A DNA stretch of 11,060 bases from a bacterium (GTDB lineage: Bacteria; Ratteibacteria; UBA8468; B48-G9; JAFGKM01). Numbering within the stretch: the stretch's first letter is position 1; every line of letters starts with the position of its first letter. This document shows, piece by piece, positions 1 through 7,472 of this stretch. The translations under genes were made by a program, and so were the position numbers. Location: NCBI GenBank assembly GCA_029548585.1, contig JAKPNC010000022.1, positions 1 to 11,060 on the forward strand, given 5' to 3'. Under the pieces are notes generated by a model, which saw only the letters and a program-made list of their open reading frames with translations, was not told the origin of the DNA and did no database searches.

Positions 1-1064
1 TCCATGAATATGCTGGCACAAACATCAAGTCCGTTAGACATTACCGAAGCCATTTCAACCTTGTAAAAATCAAAAGGTTTCGGAGTGGAAGGTTCGCCTC
101 CCATACTTCCGTCCGTAAGCAACCATGACCGGTATTTGGTACCGGAAGTCCTGTATGCCTTGGGCACGCATACATCAACAATGGAACCGTCCCAGAAAGC
201 GAAGATATCGCAGGTAAATGAGCCGGTAAGTTCATCCGTCATCTTCCAGTCATGAGCTACCCATGGCCTGCCGAGATCATTGTGGAAGTTATGTTCCAAT
301 CGACAGTCGGGCGCATATTCTTCTATAACAGAAAGGGCTCTTTTCAGAAAGCGCCCCACGTAATTTTCCGCATGCCACTGCAGGTATTTTTTTCTTCCCG
401 CATAATCAAGAACGGACACGCCTGGATATTCCCTGCCCGTTGTCTTTTTGTACAGCTTCTCGCAGTGAGGACATGATATGCCTGTGGAAGCCTGCGAATC
501 CAACATGCCCATGTTTGCAGATGTATGGGCATCCACCATGTCAAAATATATCGCGTAAAGAGGATAGTTAAGAAGTATCTCCTTAAGGTTTTCAATAACG
601 AAATCCCCGTAAGGGCTGTTCAGACATGGAAGCCCCGTGTTTCCATTTCTGTTTTTAAAGCACCATTCCGGTTTTTCTGCCATTATGCGCCAGTCAAGGG
701 TCTCATAAAGAGCAGCAGGGACAATATTCTGCCGGATGCATTCCTGGATCATCTCTCCGAAAAAATCCCTCTTTTTGAATGCTGAATGAACATGCCCGGT
801 AGGGGAGGGGTAATAGAAATTTCCCTGGTGGCACTTTGAATAAAAATAAAATACATCAGCCCCCATGTCCTTTACCATGCTGACAAGTTTCTCCGGGGAT
901 GTTTTGTAACCTATTCCTTTGCCATTTTTCCCCCCGAGCCATCTCTTTATATCCCTGTTCTGGTCGTAATCCGGGGTATGCTGTCCTATCATGAAGCGGA
1001 AAAGAAATTTTCCCTCGGGAAAATTTTTCCAGTTGTATTCCGAAACAGGCTTTTTCCATTCCAT
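1..1064 (-). CDS. Glycoside hydrolase-like protein (GHL6 / alpha-L-fucosidase-like TIM barrel), 3' end cut by window edge
   Basis: Translating the minus strand from the ATG at 1064 gives 354 codons with no stop up to the window edge, so the C-terminus is missing. Seen: a barrel-like N-terminal half with aromatic-rich strands (YETLDW near residue 120, HPxW-like KPEW near 131), then YFDMVDAH (173-180), where D175 sits where these families place the catalytic or acidic residue, then a CPHC pair (C198, C201) and EHNFHND (257-263). This order matches the hypothetical glycosyl hydrolase 6 group, a relative of GH29 fucosidases. No signal peptide is visible, so it probably acts in the cytoplasm on imported material. 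A GGAG Shine-Dalgarno lies 8 bases upstream of the chosen ATG. An ATG at 1059 is in another frame. It is the last visible gene of the minus-strand unit, 70 bases after the isomerase-like gene. The substrate is unknown; the fold assignment is moderately sure. Confidence 0.72.
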   Translation of the reverse strand, partial: MEWKKPVSEYNWKNFPEGKFLFRFMIGQHTPDYDQNRDIKRWLGGKNGKGIGYKTSPEKLVSMVKDMGADVFYFYSKCHQGNFYYPSPTGHVHSAFKKRDFFGEMIQECIRQNIVPAALYETLDWRIMAEKPEWCFKNRNGNTGLPCLNSPYGDFVIENLKEILLNYPLYAIYFDMVDAHTSANMGMLDSQASTGISCPHCEKLYKKTTGREYPGVSVLDYAGRKKYLQWHAENYVGRFLKRALSVIEEYAPDCRLEHNFHNDLGRPWVAHDWKMTDELTGSFTCDIFAFWDGSIVDVCVPKAYRTSGTKYRSWLLTDGSMGGEPSTPKPFDFYKVEMASVMSNGLDVCASIFM

Positions 1065-1134
1065 GTTTTCATCTCCATTATTCTTATTCTGAAAATTTTT
1101 CCTTTCTCATGCCATTTTGTGATCTTCCTTTACC

Positions 1135-2517
1135 TTAAAGTAATTCCACATTCCATAGTTTTGCCAGGATCTTCATTTCAGGTACCCAGTCGCCGAAGGC
1201 TATGCACATGTGGTGAGCTCTCAGGTTGACGCAGAAAGTGTCAAGAGATTCTTTTATTTTCACGTAGGCAAACGGCCAGCTCCCTCCTATTCCCAGAAGG
1301 CTTTTCTCGTCATGATGATATTCAAACGATTCTCCTTTAGAAAGATGCAGAACATACCTGCCCTCTATTCTTCCAAACCTCGCAAGCGTTACATCCCCTG
1401 GAGGAAGGACAAAACTTGTGCATGCGCCGCCCTTGCACAGGTGCTTGCGTTTTTTTTCGTCGTAGGTGCCCTGTACTTCGGGGCAGTCTTTAAGCGTAAC
1501 ATTCTTCCTGCCGCCCGCCAAAAAAGTCGCCGCAGTCCCGCAGTTGAGGAATCTTGCCCACCTTTCTTCGTAATCTATATACTGTATGTCCGAAAACATC
1601 ACGGGCCCGGCACCCAGGCAATTCAAAGCATACATTGTAAGTGCGGCGTTCATATCTGTCTCGCATGCGACGGTATAGCCTTCGTCGTTCCACAATGCTA
1701 TCGGAAGGCATGGCGCCAGGTAGTTGTCTATCAGTTCGAACTGGCATTTTACTCCTGCAAAGTCCCATCCGTTTTCGGCAAACATTTTTTTCCCGGCAAG
1801 GTACAGTTTCGCGGATTTTTTTAAAACATCATCTGATACATCAACGGATTTAAACTCCTCTTTCCATTTTTTCACGTAACAGGAAACATCTCTTTCTTTT
1901 ATAAGCCTGGCTTTGTTTATAAGTGTCCACTGTTCGGCAGATTCCACCCCTATGCCGAATTTCCTGCGCCACTGGTTGGGATCCGATACTCCCGTCAGCA
2001 TCGACAGGCAGCTTCCTCCTATATCTCCGTACCTGCTCCCGGAGATCTTTTTTTTCGCATGGCATGCCTTTATCCATGCGGTCATTTTTCTCCTGGCATT
2101 TTCATCCCATGGACCGCAGACAGTCTCGTGGGAAATACCCGTCTCGTCAAGAGAACCATGGGCAACGCCGTAGCCGATAAGAGAAGTATTATCCATGTCC
2201 GGAATGGACCAGAGCATCACCGGGAGACCGGTGCTTCTTGAAGCTCCCACAACGACGTTGGCCCTTAAAAACCAGGTTGTAAAAAATATGATTGAGGAGA
2301 CCCCGGCTCTCTCCATTTCCCTGACTTTATTTACAGCTTCGTCTTCGGTCTTTACGGCTTCTGCCGAAAATACTACTTCAAACCCGAGTTCTCTCACCTT
2401 ACTGTCAAGCCTGAGTTTGTCCAGAATTTTTTTCTCCGTAATAGTGTCTATTCTCGGATCTATTACAGGAATAAGTCCGACTCCCGGCATCTCTTTCATT
2501 GTAACCTTTCTAACCAT
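1135..2517 (-). CDS. L-fucose/L-arabinose isomerase-family protein
   Basis: This 460-residue protein has the length and layout of the fucose/arabinose isomerase superfamily, which interconverts aldoses and ketoses using a divalent metal, usually Mn2+. Seen: an N-terminal Rossmann-like part, then ACETDMNAALTMYAL (residues 284-298) followed by MFSDIQYID (307-315), and a C-terminal RAHHMCIAFGDW (433-444). E286, D310 and H435 or H436 correspond to the Glu, Asp and His metal ligands of FucI-type enzymes, so the metal site appears complete. The ATG at 2517 is preceded by AAAGGAG with a 7-base spacer, which supports this start; the ATG at 2522 is out of frame. The real sugar cannot be read from the sequence. 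Many relatives are annotated only as isomerase-like. Its position beside a fucosidase-like gene favours a 6-deoxy sugar, but this is inference. Confidence 0.85.
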   Translation of the reverse strand: MVRKVTMKEMPGVGLIPVIDPRIDTITEKKILDKLRLDSKVRELGFEVVFSAEAVKTEDEAVNKVREMERAGVSSIIFFTTWFLRANVVVGASRSTGLPVMLWSIPDMDNTSLIGYGVAHGSLDETGISHETVCGPWDENARRKMTAWIKACHAKKKISGSRYGDIGGSCLSMLTGVSDPNQWRRKFGIGVESAEQWTLINKARLIKERDVSCYVKKWKEEFKSVDVSDDVLKKSAKLYLAGKKMFAENGWDFAGVKCQFELIDNYLAPCLPIALWNDEGYTVACETDMNAALTMYALNCLGAGPVMFSDIQYIDYEERWARFLNCGTAATFLAGGRKNVTLKDCPEVQGTYDEKKRKHLCKGGACTSFVLPPGDVTLARFGRIEGRYVLHLSKGESFEYHHDEKSLLGIGGSWPFAYVKIKESLDTFCVNLRAHHMCIAFGDWVPEMKILAKLWNVELL

Positions 2518-2613
2518 TTCATTGCTCCTTTATCCGATCATACCTTTTATCCCGGTTTCTCCGGAACTTTTCAGGAAGCCTCCGTGTAAACGTCTACCGA
2601 TTTTACGCTGATG

Positions 2614-2638
2614 CCATCCGCCTGCAATCCGCGGATGG
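2614..2638 (-). repeat. Perfect 8-bp inverted repeat (hairpin) between activase and isomerase genes
   Basis: CCATCCGC at 2614-2621 and GCGGATGG at 2631-2638 are exact inverted copies around a 9-base loop. The element starts 15 bases past the stop of the activase gene, in a 135-base gap that has no convincing ORF. No T-run follows on the transcribed strand, so it does not look like a classic intrinsic terminator. A processing site, mRNA stabiliser or attenuator is possible. Confidence 0.6.
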
Positions 2639-2652
2639 TGAAAGGAGGGGAT

Positions 2653-3564
2653 TCATACATTATATCCTTCATCCCGGAAAAATTCCCTCGCGGCTTCATA
2701 GCTCTTGTCCGCCTCGGTTGCAGGTATTTTCCTTAAAGGACTGGGTATATTGAGAGCTTCGTACTTGGCTGTCCCCAGACCATTGTACTTGAGAAGTTCC
2801 ATTTCAAACTGCCCTGGCAGTCCTTTCAAAATATCCAGTATCTTCTTGAGTTCCCTTCGTTCCGTATTGAACCCGGGAATTAACGGTATGCGGAGGAAAA
2901 TTTTAACGCCCCCGGCAAGAAGATTTTTCAGGTTTTCTGTAACGAGAGACATATCCGCTCCCGCGGACCCGGCAAGTTTTTCCCTGTTGCCTGATTTTAC
3001 ATCGTACAGGAATATATCCGTGAAAGGCAGGATTTTTCTGATATTCTTCCACGGGACGCAACCGGCCGTCTCCACGCAGGTTGAAATACCTTCTTTCTTC
3101 AGAAGCGAAAAAAGAGAAGCGGTGAATTCTGGGTGCAGAAGGGGTTCACCCCCGGAAACAGTTACGCCTCCTCCCGAAGTTTCATAGTAATTCCTGTCCT
3201 TCAATACCTCCCTGCACACTTCCGCCGTATCCATCTCCCTGCCGCATCTCACGATGGCTTCCACTGGACAGACCCCGGCACACCTGAAACACTTCCGGCA
3301 GTTTTCCGGCAGGTATTTTATTTTTTTACCGTCAAATATGAGAGCCCCATGCCTGCATTCATTGACACATGACAGGCATTTTATACACTTGCTTGCGTAA
3401 AACATCAGCTCGGGGTAAGGGTGAGAGGATTCAGGATTATGGCACCATTTGCATCGCAGGTTGCATCCCTTGAGAAAAACGGTGGTTCTTATTCCCGGAC
3501 CGTCATGGATTGAAAACCTTTGTATTTCAAATATTATCGCACTTCTCTCAACAGTCATTCTCAT
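2653..3564 (-). CDS. Glycyl-radical enzyme activating protein (radical SAM)
   Basis: This 303-residue protein is predicted to use S-adenosylmethionine and a 4Fe-4S cluster to abstract a hydrogen from the glycine of the partner GRE encoded just upstream. Seen: HDGPGIRT (20-27), the radical-SAM motif C34-x3-C38-x2-C41 in GCNLRCKWC, then two ferredoxin-type cysteine sets (C60, C63, C66, C70 and C89, C92, C95, C99), and SGGEP (137-141), which binds SAM. The two extra clusters are typical of activases of GRE eliminases and decarboxylases and are absent from PflA of pyruvate formate-lyase. The start at 3564 overlaps the GRE stop in an ATGA tetranucleotide, so the pair is translationally coupled. 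An in-frame ATG at 3558 is a less likely alternative start. Identity is very sure; the partner follows from the overlap. Confidence 0.95.
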   Translation of the reverse strand: MRMTVERSAIIFEIQRFSIHDGPGIRTTVFLKGCNLRCKWCHNPESSHPYPELMFYASKCIKCLSCVNECRHGALIFDGKKIKYLPENCRKCFRCAGVCPVEAIVRCGREMDTAEVCREVLKDRNYYETSGGGVTVSGGEPLLHPEFTASLFSLLKKEGISTCVETAGCVPWKNIRKILPFTDIFLYDVKSGNREKLAGSAGADMSLVTENLKNLLAGGVKIFLRIPLIPGFNTERRELKKILDILKGLPGQFEMELLKYNGLGTAKYEALNIPSPLRKIPATEADKSYEAAREFFRDEGYNV

Positions 3565-5711
3565 TCAGCCCTTTCTATTATCGTGTCCTGAAGCTCGGGA
3601 GCCAACCTTGTAAAGTATTCGCAGTACCCTCCGACCCTTACCATAAGATCCCTGTATCTTTCGGGATTTTTCTGCGCCTTTCTCAATTCGCTGGCACTGA
3701 CCACGGTTACCTGGACCTGGAATCCCCCGCCAAGCAGGTGAGACTTGATCATATCGGAAAATTTCTTCCTTTCGGACTCCCCTGAAAGGAAGGATGAAGG
3801 CACATGGAGGTTTACCACAGCAGCACCTACGGCTTTCGAGAGATCCAGATTTAAGACGCTGTTAAGTATGGCAGTCGGCCCTTTTTTTGCCCTTCCCTGC
3901 ATGGCCGCCAGGCTGTCCGCCACCGGAGTCCCGTCAAGACGGCCGTCCGGAGTCGCCATGCATTCCTTCCCGAACCTCAGATGGTACATCCATACGAGAA
4001 ATCCCGGGTAGTACATTGAAAGTGGAGTCCGGTATTTTGTAACCTCCCCGCAAAAAAAATCGTACAGCTCGGAAGCGAGAGAATCAGGCTCCGGGGTATC
4101 GTTTCCATAATGGGGCATCTTGTTGAGGATTTTCTGCCTTAGAATTTCATATCCTTCGAAGTTATTCTCAACTGCTTTCATTATACCTTCAAGGTCAATT
4201 TCTCCCTTTTCATATACAAGATTCTTTATAGATATAAGTCCGTCCACCACATTGGCCATTCCCACGAGCTGGGGATAAACAAAATTGTATACCGCCCCTC
4301 CTTTTGTAATGTCCGTTTCTCTTTGAATGCAGTCATCAACTATGCAGGAGGAAAAAGGCTTGGGATCAAAAATCATCCGTCGCCAGATAAGCCTGTTCTG
4401 GGTTATTGCATTCTGTCTTACCTGGTATGCAAGCTGTTTTTTTACCGCCCCGACCAGTTTTTCCCATGTATTAAAATCTTCGAGTCTTCCGGTGTCAATT
4501 CCCGCAGGCTTTCCATGCCTGTCGCGCCCCCTGTACCATATGTATTCGAAGACCCTCGGAAAATTTATGTATGCAGATGTCACCCAGATGTAACCTTTGC
4601 CGGGTATGGTTATCTCCGTACATGTGGAATGCACAAACTCGCATGCATCTCCGGGGCTTACCCCAATACCCAGGAGCCCTTTTATGATGGTTTCATTCCC
4701 GAAAAGGGCAGGGTGGCCGAAACCAGAAGAAATCATTTCCATCGATTTCGTCCAGAGATATTCTTCGGAGTCCTTGCAAATGGCTATCCCGGGTGCGGGG
4801 TTTATGAGCCTGTTAGCATCTACCGCTTCGAGAATGAGACTCGTTACCTTGCCACAAAACGGGAGTCCGTCGGGAGTTGTTCCTCCAAGCATGATAGAGT
4901 GGGGGCTGAGAAGCCATTCGTTCGTTTTTGCGCAAAAATTTCTCATGAGGTACATGGCCCTTTCCATGCTGACCCTTCCGGCAGAAAGGTCGCTTTCAAG
5001 AAAGGGCTCCAGATACCTGTCGAGCCTGCCGAAAGAAGCCGGGGCAGGTATATCAAGGAGAAGTCCGAGGTATATGAAAAAAACAGACTGGAGCGCCTCG
5101 TGGAAACTGCCTGCGGGTTCCCAGGGAACCTTTGCACAGATACGGGCAATCTCGTCAAGCTCCTTTTTCCTGTTTCCAGCAGCGCCGTTTTCTGATAATT
5201 CTCCTGCCAGGAGCGAATACTCCCGGCAGAATTCCCTGAATGCCAGCATAGAATCCCTTGCGGCCTCAAGGAATTCTATCTTTTCCGTGTTTTCCGGGAC
5301 TGACGGATCAAGCTCTCTGAGTTTCTTCTCCACTTCTGTATATGTGCCTTTAAGCCCATCCCGCAGTATTCTCGTGTAATTTGGAGCAAAATGTCCCGTG
5401 ATACCGCCCTTCTTTATCTCTGAGGCATAAATGGCGTAATTCTTTCTGTATTCTTCATCCATTTCCCTGTCACGCTTTTCGTCCACGTCAGGAATCCAGC
5501 CGACTATCAGTTCTTCCGGGAATATTTTCTTTTCTATCTTTTTGAGGAGGGTGGCAAAGGCGGCGGCATTCTTGTGATAAAAAGAATCCGATGAAAAGGT
5601 CTCCTTGTAACTCTGGCCCTTCAGCGCATCGAAACCCTGGAAAAAATCATTGGTCATGTAAGCGCGCCGGCTTTTTATCCTTTTAACCAGAAGGTCTATC
5701 CTGTCATCCAT
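3561..5711 (-). CDS. Glycyl-radical enzyme, PFL/diol-dehydratase superfamily, unknown substrate
   Basis: This 716-residue protein has both hallmarks of the superfamily. The C-terminal RVGGY (692-696) places the radical on G695. HSTCTE (361-366) supplies the thiyl C364 and, two residues on, E366, the general acid/base of dehydratases and other eliminases. Further family landmarks are GHFAPNY (106-112, a His matching the substrate-region His of glycerol dehydratase), FHEALQSVFF (203-212), GRLDRYLEPF (228-237), GGAVYNF (471-477), HYGND (534-538) and a DGRLDGTPVADS loop (589-600). Pyruvate formate-lyase has two adjacent cysteines, which are absent here. The residues before C364 (S-T rather than the common G) suggest an uncharacterised subfamily. 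At 716 residues it is somewhat short for the superfamily. A GAGG sequence lies 9 bases before the ATG at 5711, inside the end of the upstream gene, which it overlaps by 8 bases. It needs anoxic conditions and the activase encoded next. Family very sure, substrate unknown. Confidence 0.95.
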   Translation of the reverse strand: MDDRIDLLVKRIKSRRAYMTNDFFQGFDALKGQSYKETFSSDSFYHKNAAAFATLLKKIEKKIFPEELIVGWIPDVDEKRDREMDEEYRKNYAIYASEIKKGGITGHFAPNYTRILRDGLKGTYTEVEKKLRELDPSVPENTEKIEFLEAARDSMLAFREFCREYSLLAGELSENGAAGNRKKELDEIARICAKVPWEPAGSFHEALQSVFFIYLGLLLDIPAPASFGRLDRYLEPFLESDLSAGRVSMERAMYLMRNFCAKTNEWLLSPHSIMLGGTTPDGLPFCGKVTSLILEAVDANRLINPAPGIAICKDSEEYLWTKSMEMISSGFGHPALFGNETIIKGLLGIGVSPGDACEFVHSTCTEITIPGKGYIWVTSAYINFPRVFEYIWYRGRDRHGKPAGIDTGRLEDFNTWEKLVGAVKKQLAYQVRQNAITQNRLIWRRMIFDPKPFSSCIVDDCIQRETDITKGGAVYNFVYPQLVGMANVVDGLISIKNLVYEKGEIDLEGIMKAVENNFEGYEILRQKILNKMPHYGNDTPEPDSLASELYDFFCGEVTKYRTPLSMYYPGFLVWMYHLRFGKECMATPDGRLDGTPVADSLAAMQGRAKKGPTAILNSVLNLDLSKAVGAAVVNLHVPSSFLSGESERKKFSDMIKSHLLGGGFQVQVTVVSASELRKAQKNPERYRDLMVRVGGYCEYFTRLAPELQDTIIERAE

Positions 5712-6555
5712 GTTTTTTTGCCTCTTCCCATGTCCATTCGAAATTGCGCACGGGTTCCCATCCCAACATTTTTTTCGCCTTCCCGAGAGAATAAACCGCC
5801 CCTATGTAATAGGATTTATATCCCCTGTCAGTAAACCAATTTTTCACCCCGGGAAAATATCTCTCCGCAAGAAGCCATGGGTCGTGAGCGATATCAGAGT
5901 CTTTTGAGGTATAAGGCAGCTTGTTGGTTACGAAAAATGCCTCGAACATGGAAGGGATATCTGCCTTAAGGGCGGCTATATGGGCAGAAGCGATATCCTG
6001 GACGTTCATATGGTTTCCAAGCAGAGTCAGAGCCTGCTTCAATGGTTCTCTCTGCATGAAGGAACAGGGACGCAGGGCAATCGTACGGATATCGTGAGCC
6101 TTTGCAAAACATTTTCCCGTAACCTCCTGGCAGTACTTGGTGTATGAATATATATCTTCCGGGCTCTGTTGCATGTCTTCGGTTACGGGCCATGTTCCGG
6201 GCGGAAAAATTGATCCCGTGGCCGCGATACTGCTTGTAAGCACAATTTTTTTTATCCCGAGTTCCTTTGCCGCCCAATATACGTTCCATGTTCCCTTAAT
6301 GTTGAAATCCATGTACTGAGCATGCGTGTATTTGTAAAGCGGATGTATAGACGCGCAGTGAATTATGACTTCCGCACCTTTCAGGGATTCCACGGCCTGA
6401 TCCAGGATGCTCAGATCAGCCTTCCTTTTTTCCCTTACGGATGACAGGTTTTCTTTAACATCAATGCCTATGATATCGTCCATTCCCTCTTTTATAAGCA
6501 TCTCGCATATAGTGCTTCCCAGGTGTCCCGCCGCTCCAGTCACAGCGATCTTCAT
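5704..6555 (-). CDS. NAD-dependent epimerase/dehydratase family protein (extended SDR)
   Basis: This 283-residue extended short-chain dehydrogenase is probably an NAD(P)-dependent enzyme acting on a sugar, sugar acid or sugar nucleotide. Seen: TGAAGHLG (6-13), the Rossmann glycine motif at the very N-terminus; LTSS (106-109), providing the catalytic Ser; and the YxxxK pair Y136/K140 in YSYTK. A C-terminal substrate-binding part runs to GWEPVRNFEWTWEEA (265-279). Its short length and N-terminus resemble uronate dehydrogenase-type members, but the similarity is too general to name a reaction. GAGGTGA at 6559-6565 lies just before the ATG at 6555, a strong start. Its end overlaps the GRE gene by 8 bases, so the two are co-translated and probably act in consecutive steps. 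Alternatives are an epimerase or a C-4/C-5 ketone reductase. Confidence 0.88.
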   Translation of the reverse strand: MKIAVTGAAGHLGSTICEMLIKEGMDDIIGIDVKENLSSVREKRKADLSILDQAVESLKGAEVIIHCASIHPLYKYTHAQYMDFNIKGTWNVYWAAKELGIKKIVLTSSIAATGSIFPPGTWPVTEDMQQSPEDIYSYTKYCQEVTGKCFAKAHDIRTIALRPCSFMQREPLKQALTLLGNHMNVQDIASAHIAALKADIPSMFEAFFVTNKLPYTSKDSDIAHDPWLLAERYFPGVKNWFTDRGYKSYYIGAVYSLGKAKKMLGWEPVRNFEWTWEEAKKHG

Positions 6556-6729
6556 TTGTCACCTCATTTTATTTGTCTGGTAGCCTCAGGTTATTGAAAT
6601 CACGGCGTTTTCCCGCACTTTTAGTGAAGCCTTTAACCTCCACCATGAAAAGCTGAAGCCTTTTGTCCTGCCTGATTTATATCCTTTTTTTTTACACCAT
6701 GCTGTGACTTATTACTGTCCAATATCGCC
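6556..6729. other. 174-base intergenic gap with short repeats inside the operon
   Basis: This gap separates the two SDR genes and has no convincing gene. A 25-codon minus-strand ORF (6569-6646) lacks a Shine-Dalgarno. CACCATG occurs at 6641, 6695 and 6731, and TGAAGCCTTT occurs at 6625-6634 and 6654-6663. A T-run on the plus strand near 6687-6693 reads as poly-A in the operon transcript, so it is not a terminator for these genes. I see no good sigma-70 promoter here. Confidence 0.45.
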
Positions 6730-7461
6730 TCACCATGGTTTTTGGGCAGTCGAGAAAAGCGTTATGTCGTAAGCATTCACATTCTCAGGATTGGCAGCCG
6801 CAAAAAGTATGGCATCTGCGACAACTTCGGCCTTCATGAAATGCACGGGTGCAGGCCCGCCAGATGGATTTGTCATGGGGGTATCGGTAACTCCAGGGCA
6901 TACCATACCCACCGAAATGCCGGTACCGGAACCGTGAAGTTCCCTTGCCACCGACTCCGTAAAACCCTTAACCGCGTACTTGCTCGCGTTATATGCGCCT
7001 GCGCTTCCGCTTTCGGTCCAGTGGCTTCTCACAGAACCGAGGTTTATTATCTTGCCGGAGCCATTCTTCTTCATAACGATTGCGGCATGCTTTGTACAAA
7101 GGAAAGCAGCCCACACGTTTACCTTCAGGCATTCAAGGAATTGATCTTCGTCCATGTTGAATATTGAGCCTCCGGCAACAAAACCCGCGCTGTTCACCAG
7201 TATATCCAGTCTGCCGCATTCTCTTTCAACCTTTTCAAAAAGTTTCGCCACAAATCCCCTGTCGGTTATGTCCCCGGGAACAGGTGTTATCCTGCCTTCT
7301 GATCCTGCTGCGTCGTTTACGAGCGAATCAAGATCGGTCGAAGTTCTTGCAACTGCAAAGACCGCTGAACCTTCCTTTGCAAAGAGTAGGGCAGTTGCCC
7401 TCCCAATCCCCTTGCCCGCTCCCGTTATCATTGATATCCTTTCGTTCAGCCTGCCTGCCAT
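6730..7461 (-). CDS. Classical short-chain dehydrogenase/reductase (SDR)
   Basis: This 243-residue protein has the full classical SDR set: TGAGKGIG (13-20) for NAD(P) binding, NSAG (90-93, the usual NNAG with one change), N115, S143 and the Y157/K161 pair in YNASK. PG at 189-190 and a flexible substrate loop follow. It should oxidise a secondary alcohol or reduce a ketone. Its start lies 3 bases from the stop of the FAH-family hydrolase gene. An SDR next to an FAH hydrolase is the arrangement seen in non-phosphorylating L-fucose and L-rhamnose degradation, where the SDR oxidises a 2-keto-3-deoxy acid to a 2,4-diketo acid. That makes this role the leading guess, not a proof. The last residues before the stop are KPW, and the 174-base gap follows. 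Confidence 0.9.
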   Translation of the reverse strand: MAGRLNERISMITGAGKGIGRATALLFAKEGSAVFAVARTSTDLDSLVNDAAGSEGRITPVPGDITDRGFVAKLFEKVERECGRLDILVNSAGFVAGGSIFNMDEDQFLECLKVNVWAAFLCTKHAAIVMKKNGSGKIINLGSVRSHWTESGSAGAYNASKYAVKGFTESVARELHGSGTGISVGMVCPGVTDTPMTNPSGGPAPVHFMKAEVVADAILFAAANPENVNAYDITLFSTAQKPW

Positions 7462-7464
7462 ATG

Positions 7465-7472
7465 TCACCTCT
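7465..7472 (-). promoter_or_regulatory. Ribosome binding site overlapping the upstream stop codon
   Basis: AGAGGTGA on the minus strand contains the TGA stop of the FAH-family gene and is the Shine-Dalgarno for the SDR gene that starts at 7461. This fixes the SDR start and implies that ribosomes finishing one gene re-initiate on the next. The extended SDR gene uses the same GAGGTGA sequence at 6559-6565. Confidence 0.8.

Noticed and set aside
1210..1824. 204-codon plus-strand ORF
   Set aside because: It is antisense to the isomerase-like gene, whose metal-site motifs are intact, and has no family features.
4323..5379. Long plus-strand ORFs (290 and 260 codons) opposite the glycyl-radical enzyme gene
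   Set aside because: They lie wholly antisense to a gene with clear family motifs, are rich in Ser, Pro and Arg, and show no recognisable domain or ribosome binding site.
3561..5711. Reading the glycyl-radical enzyme as pyruvate formate-lyase
   Set aside because: The adjacent Cys-Cys pair of pyruvate formate-lyase is absent, a Cys-x-Glu site is present, and the activase has extra ferredoxin clusters.
6569..6646. 25-codon minus-strand ORF in the 174-base gap
   Set aside because: No Shine-Dalgarno, no recognisable similarity, and such a short ORF is expected by chance.
6687..6693. T-run on the plus strand suggesting a terminator
   Set aside because: The flanking genes are transcribed from the minus strand, where this reads as poly-A, and no strong hairpin precedes it on the plus strand.
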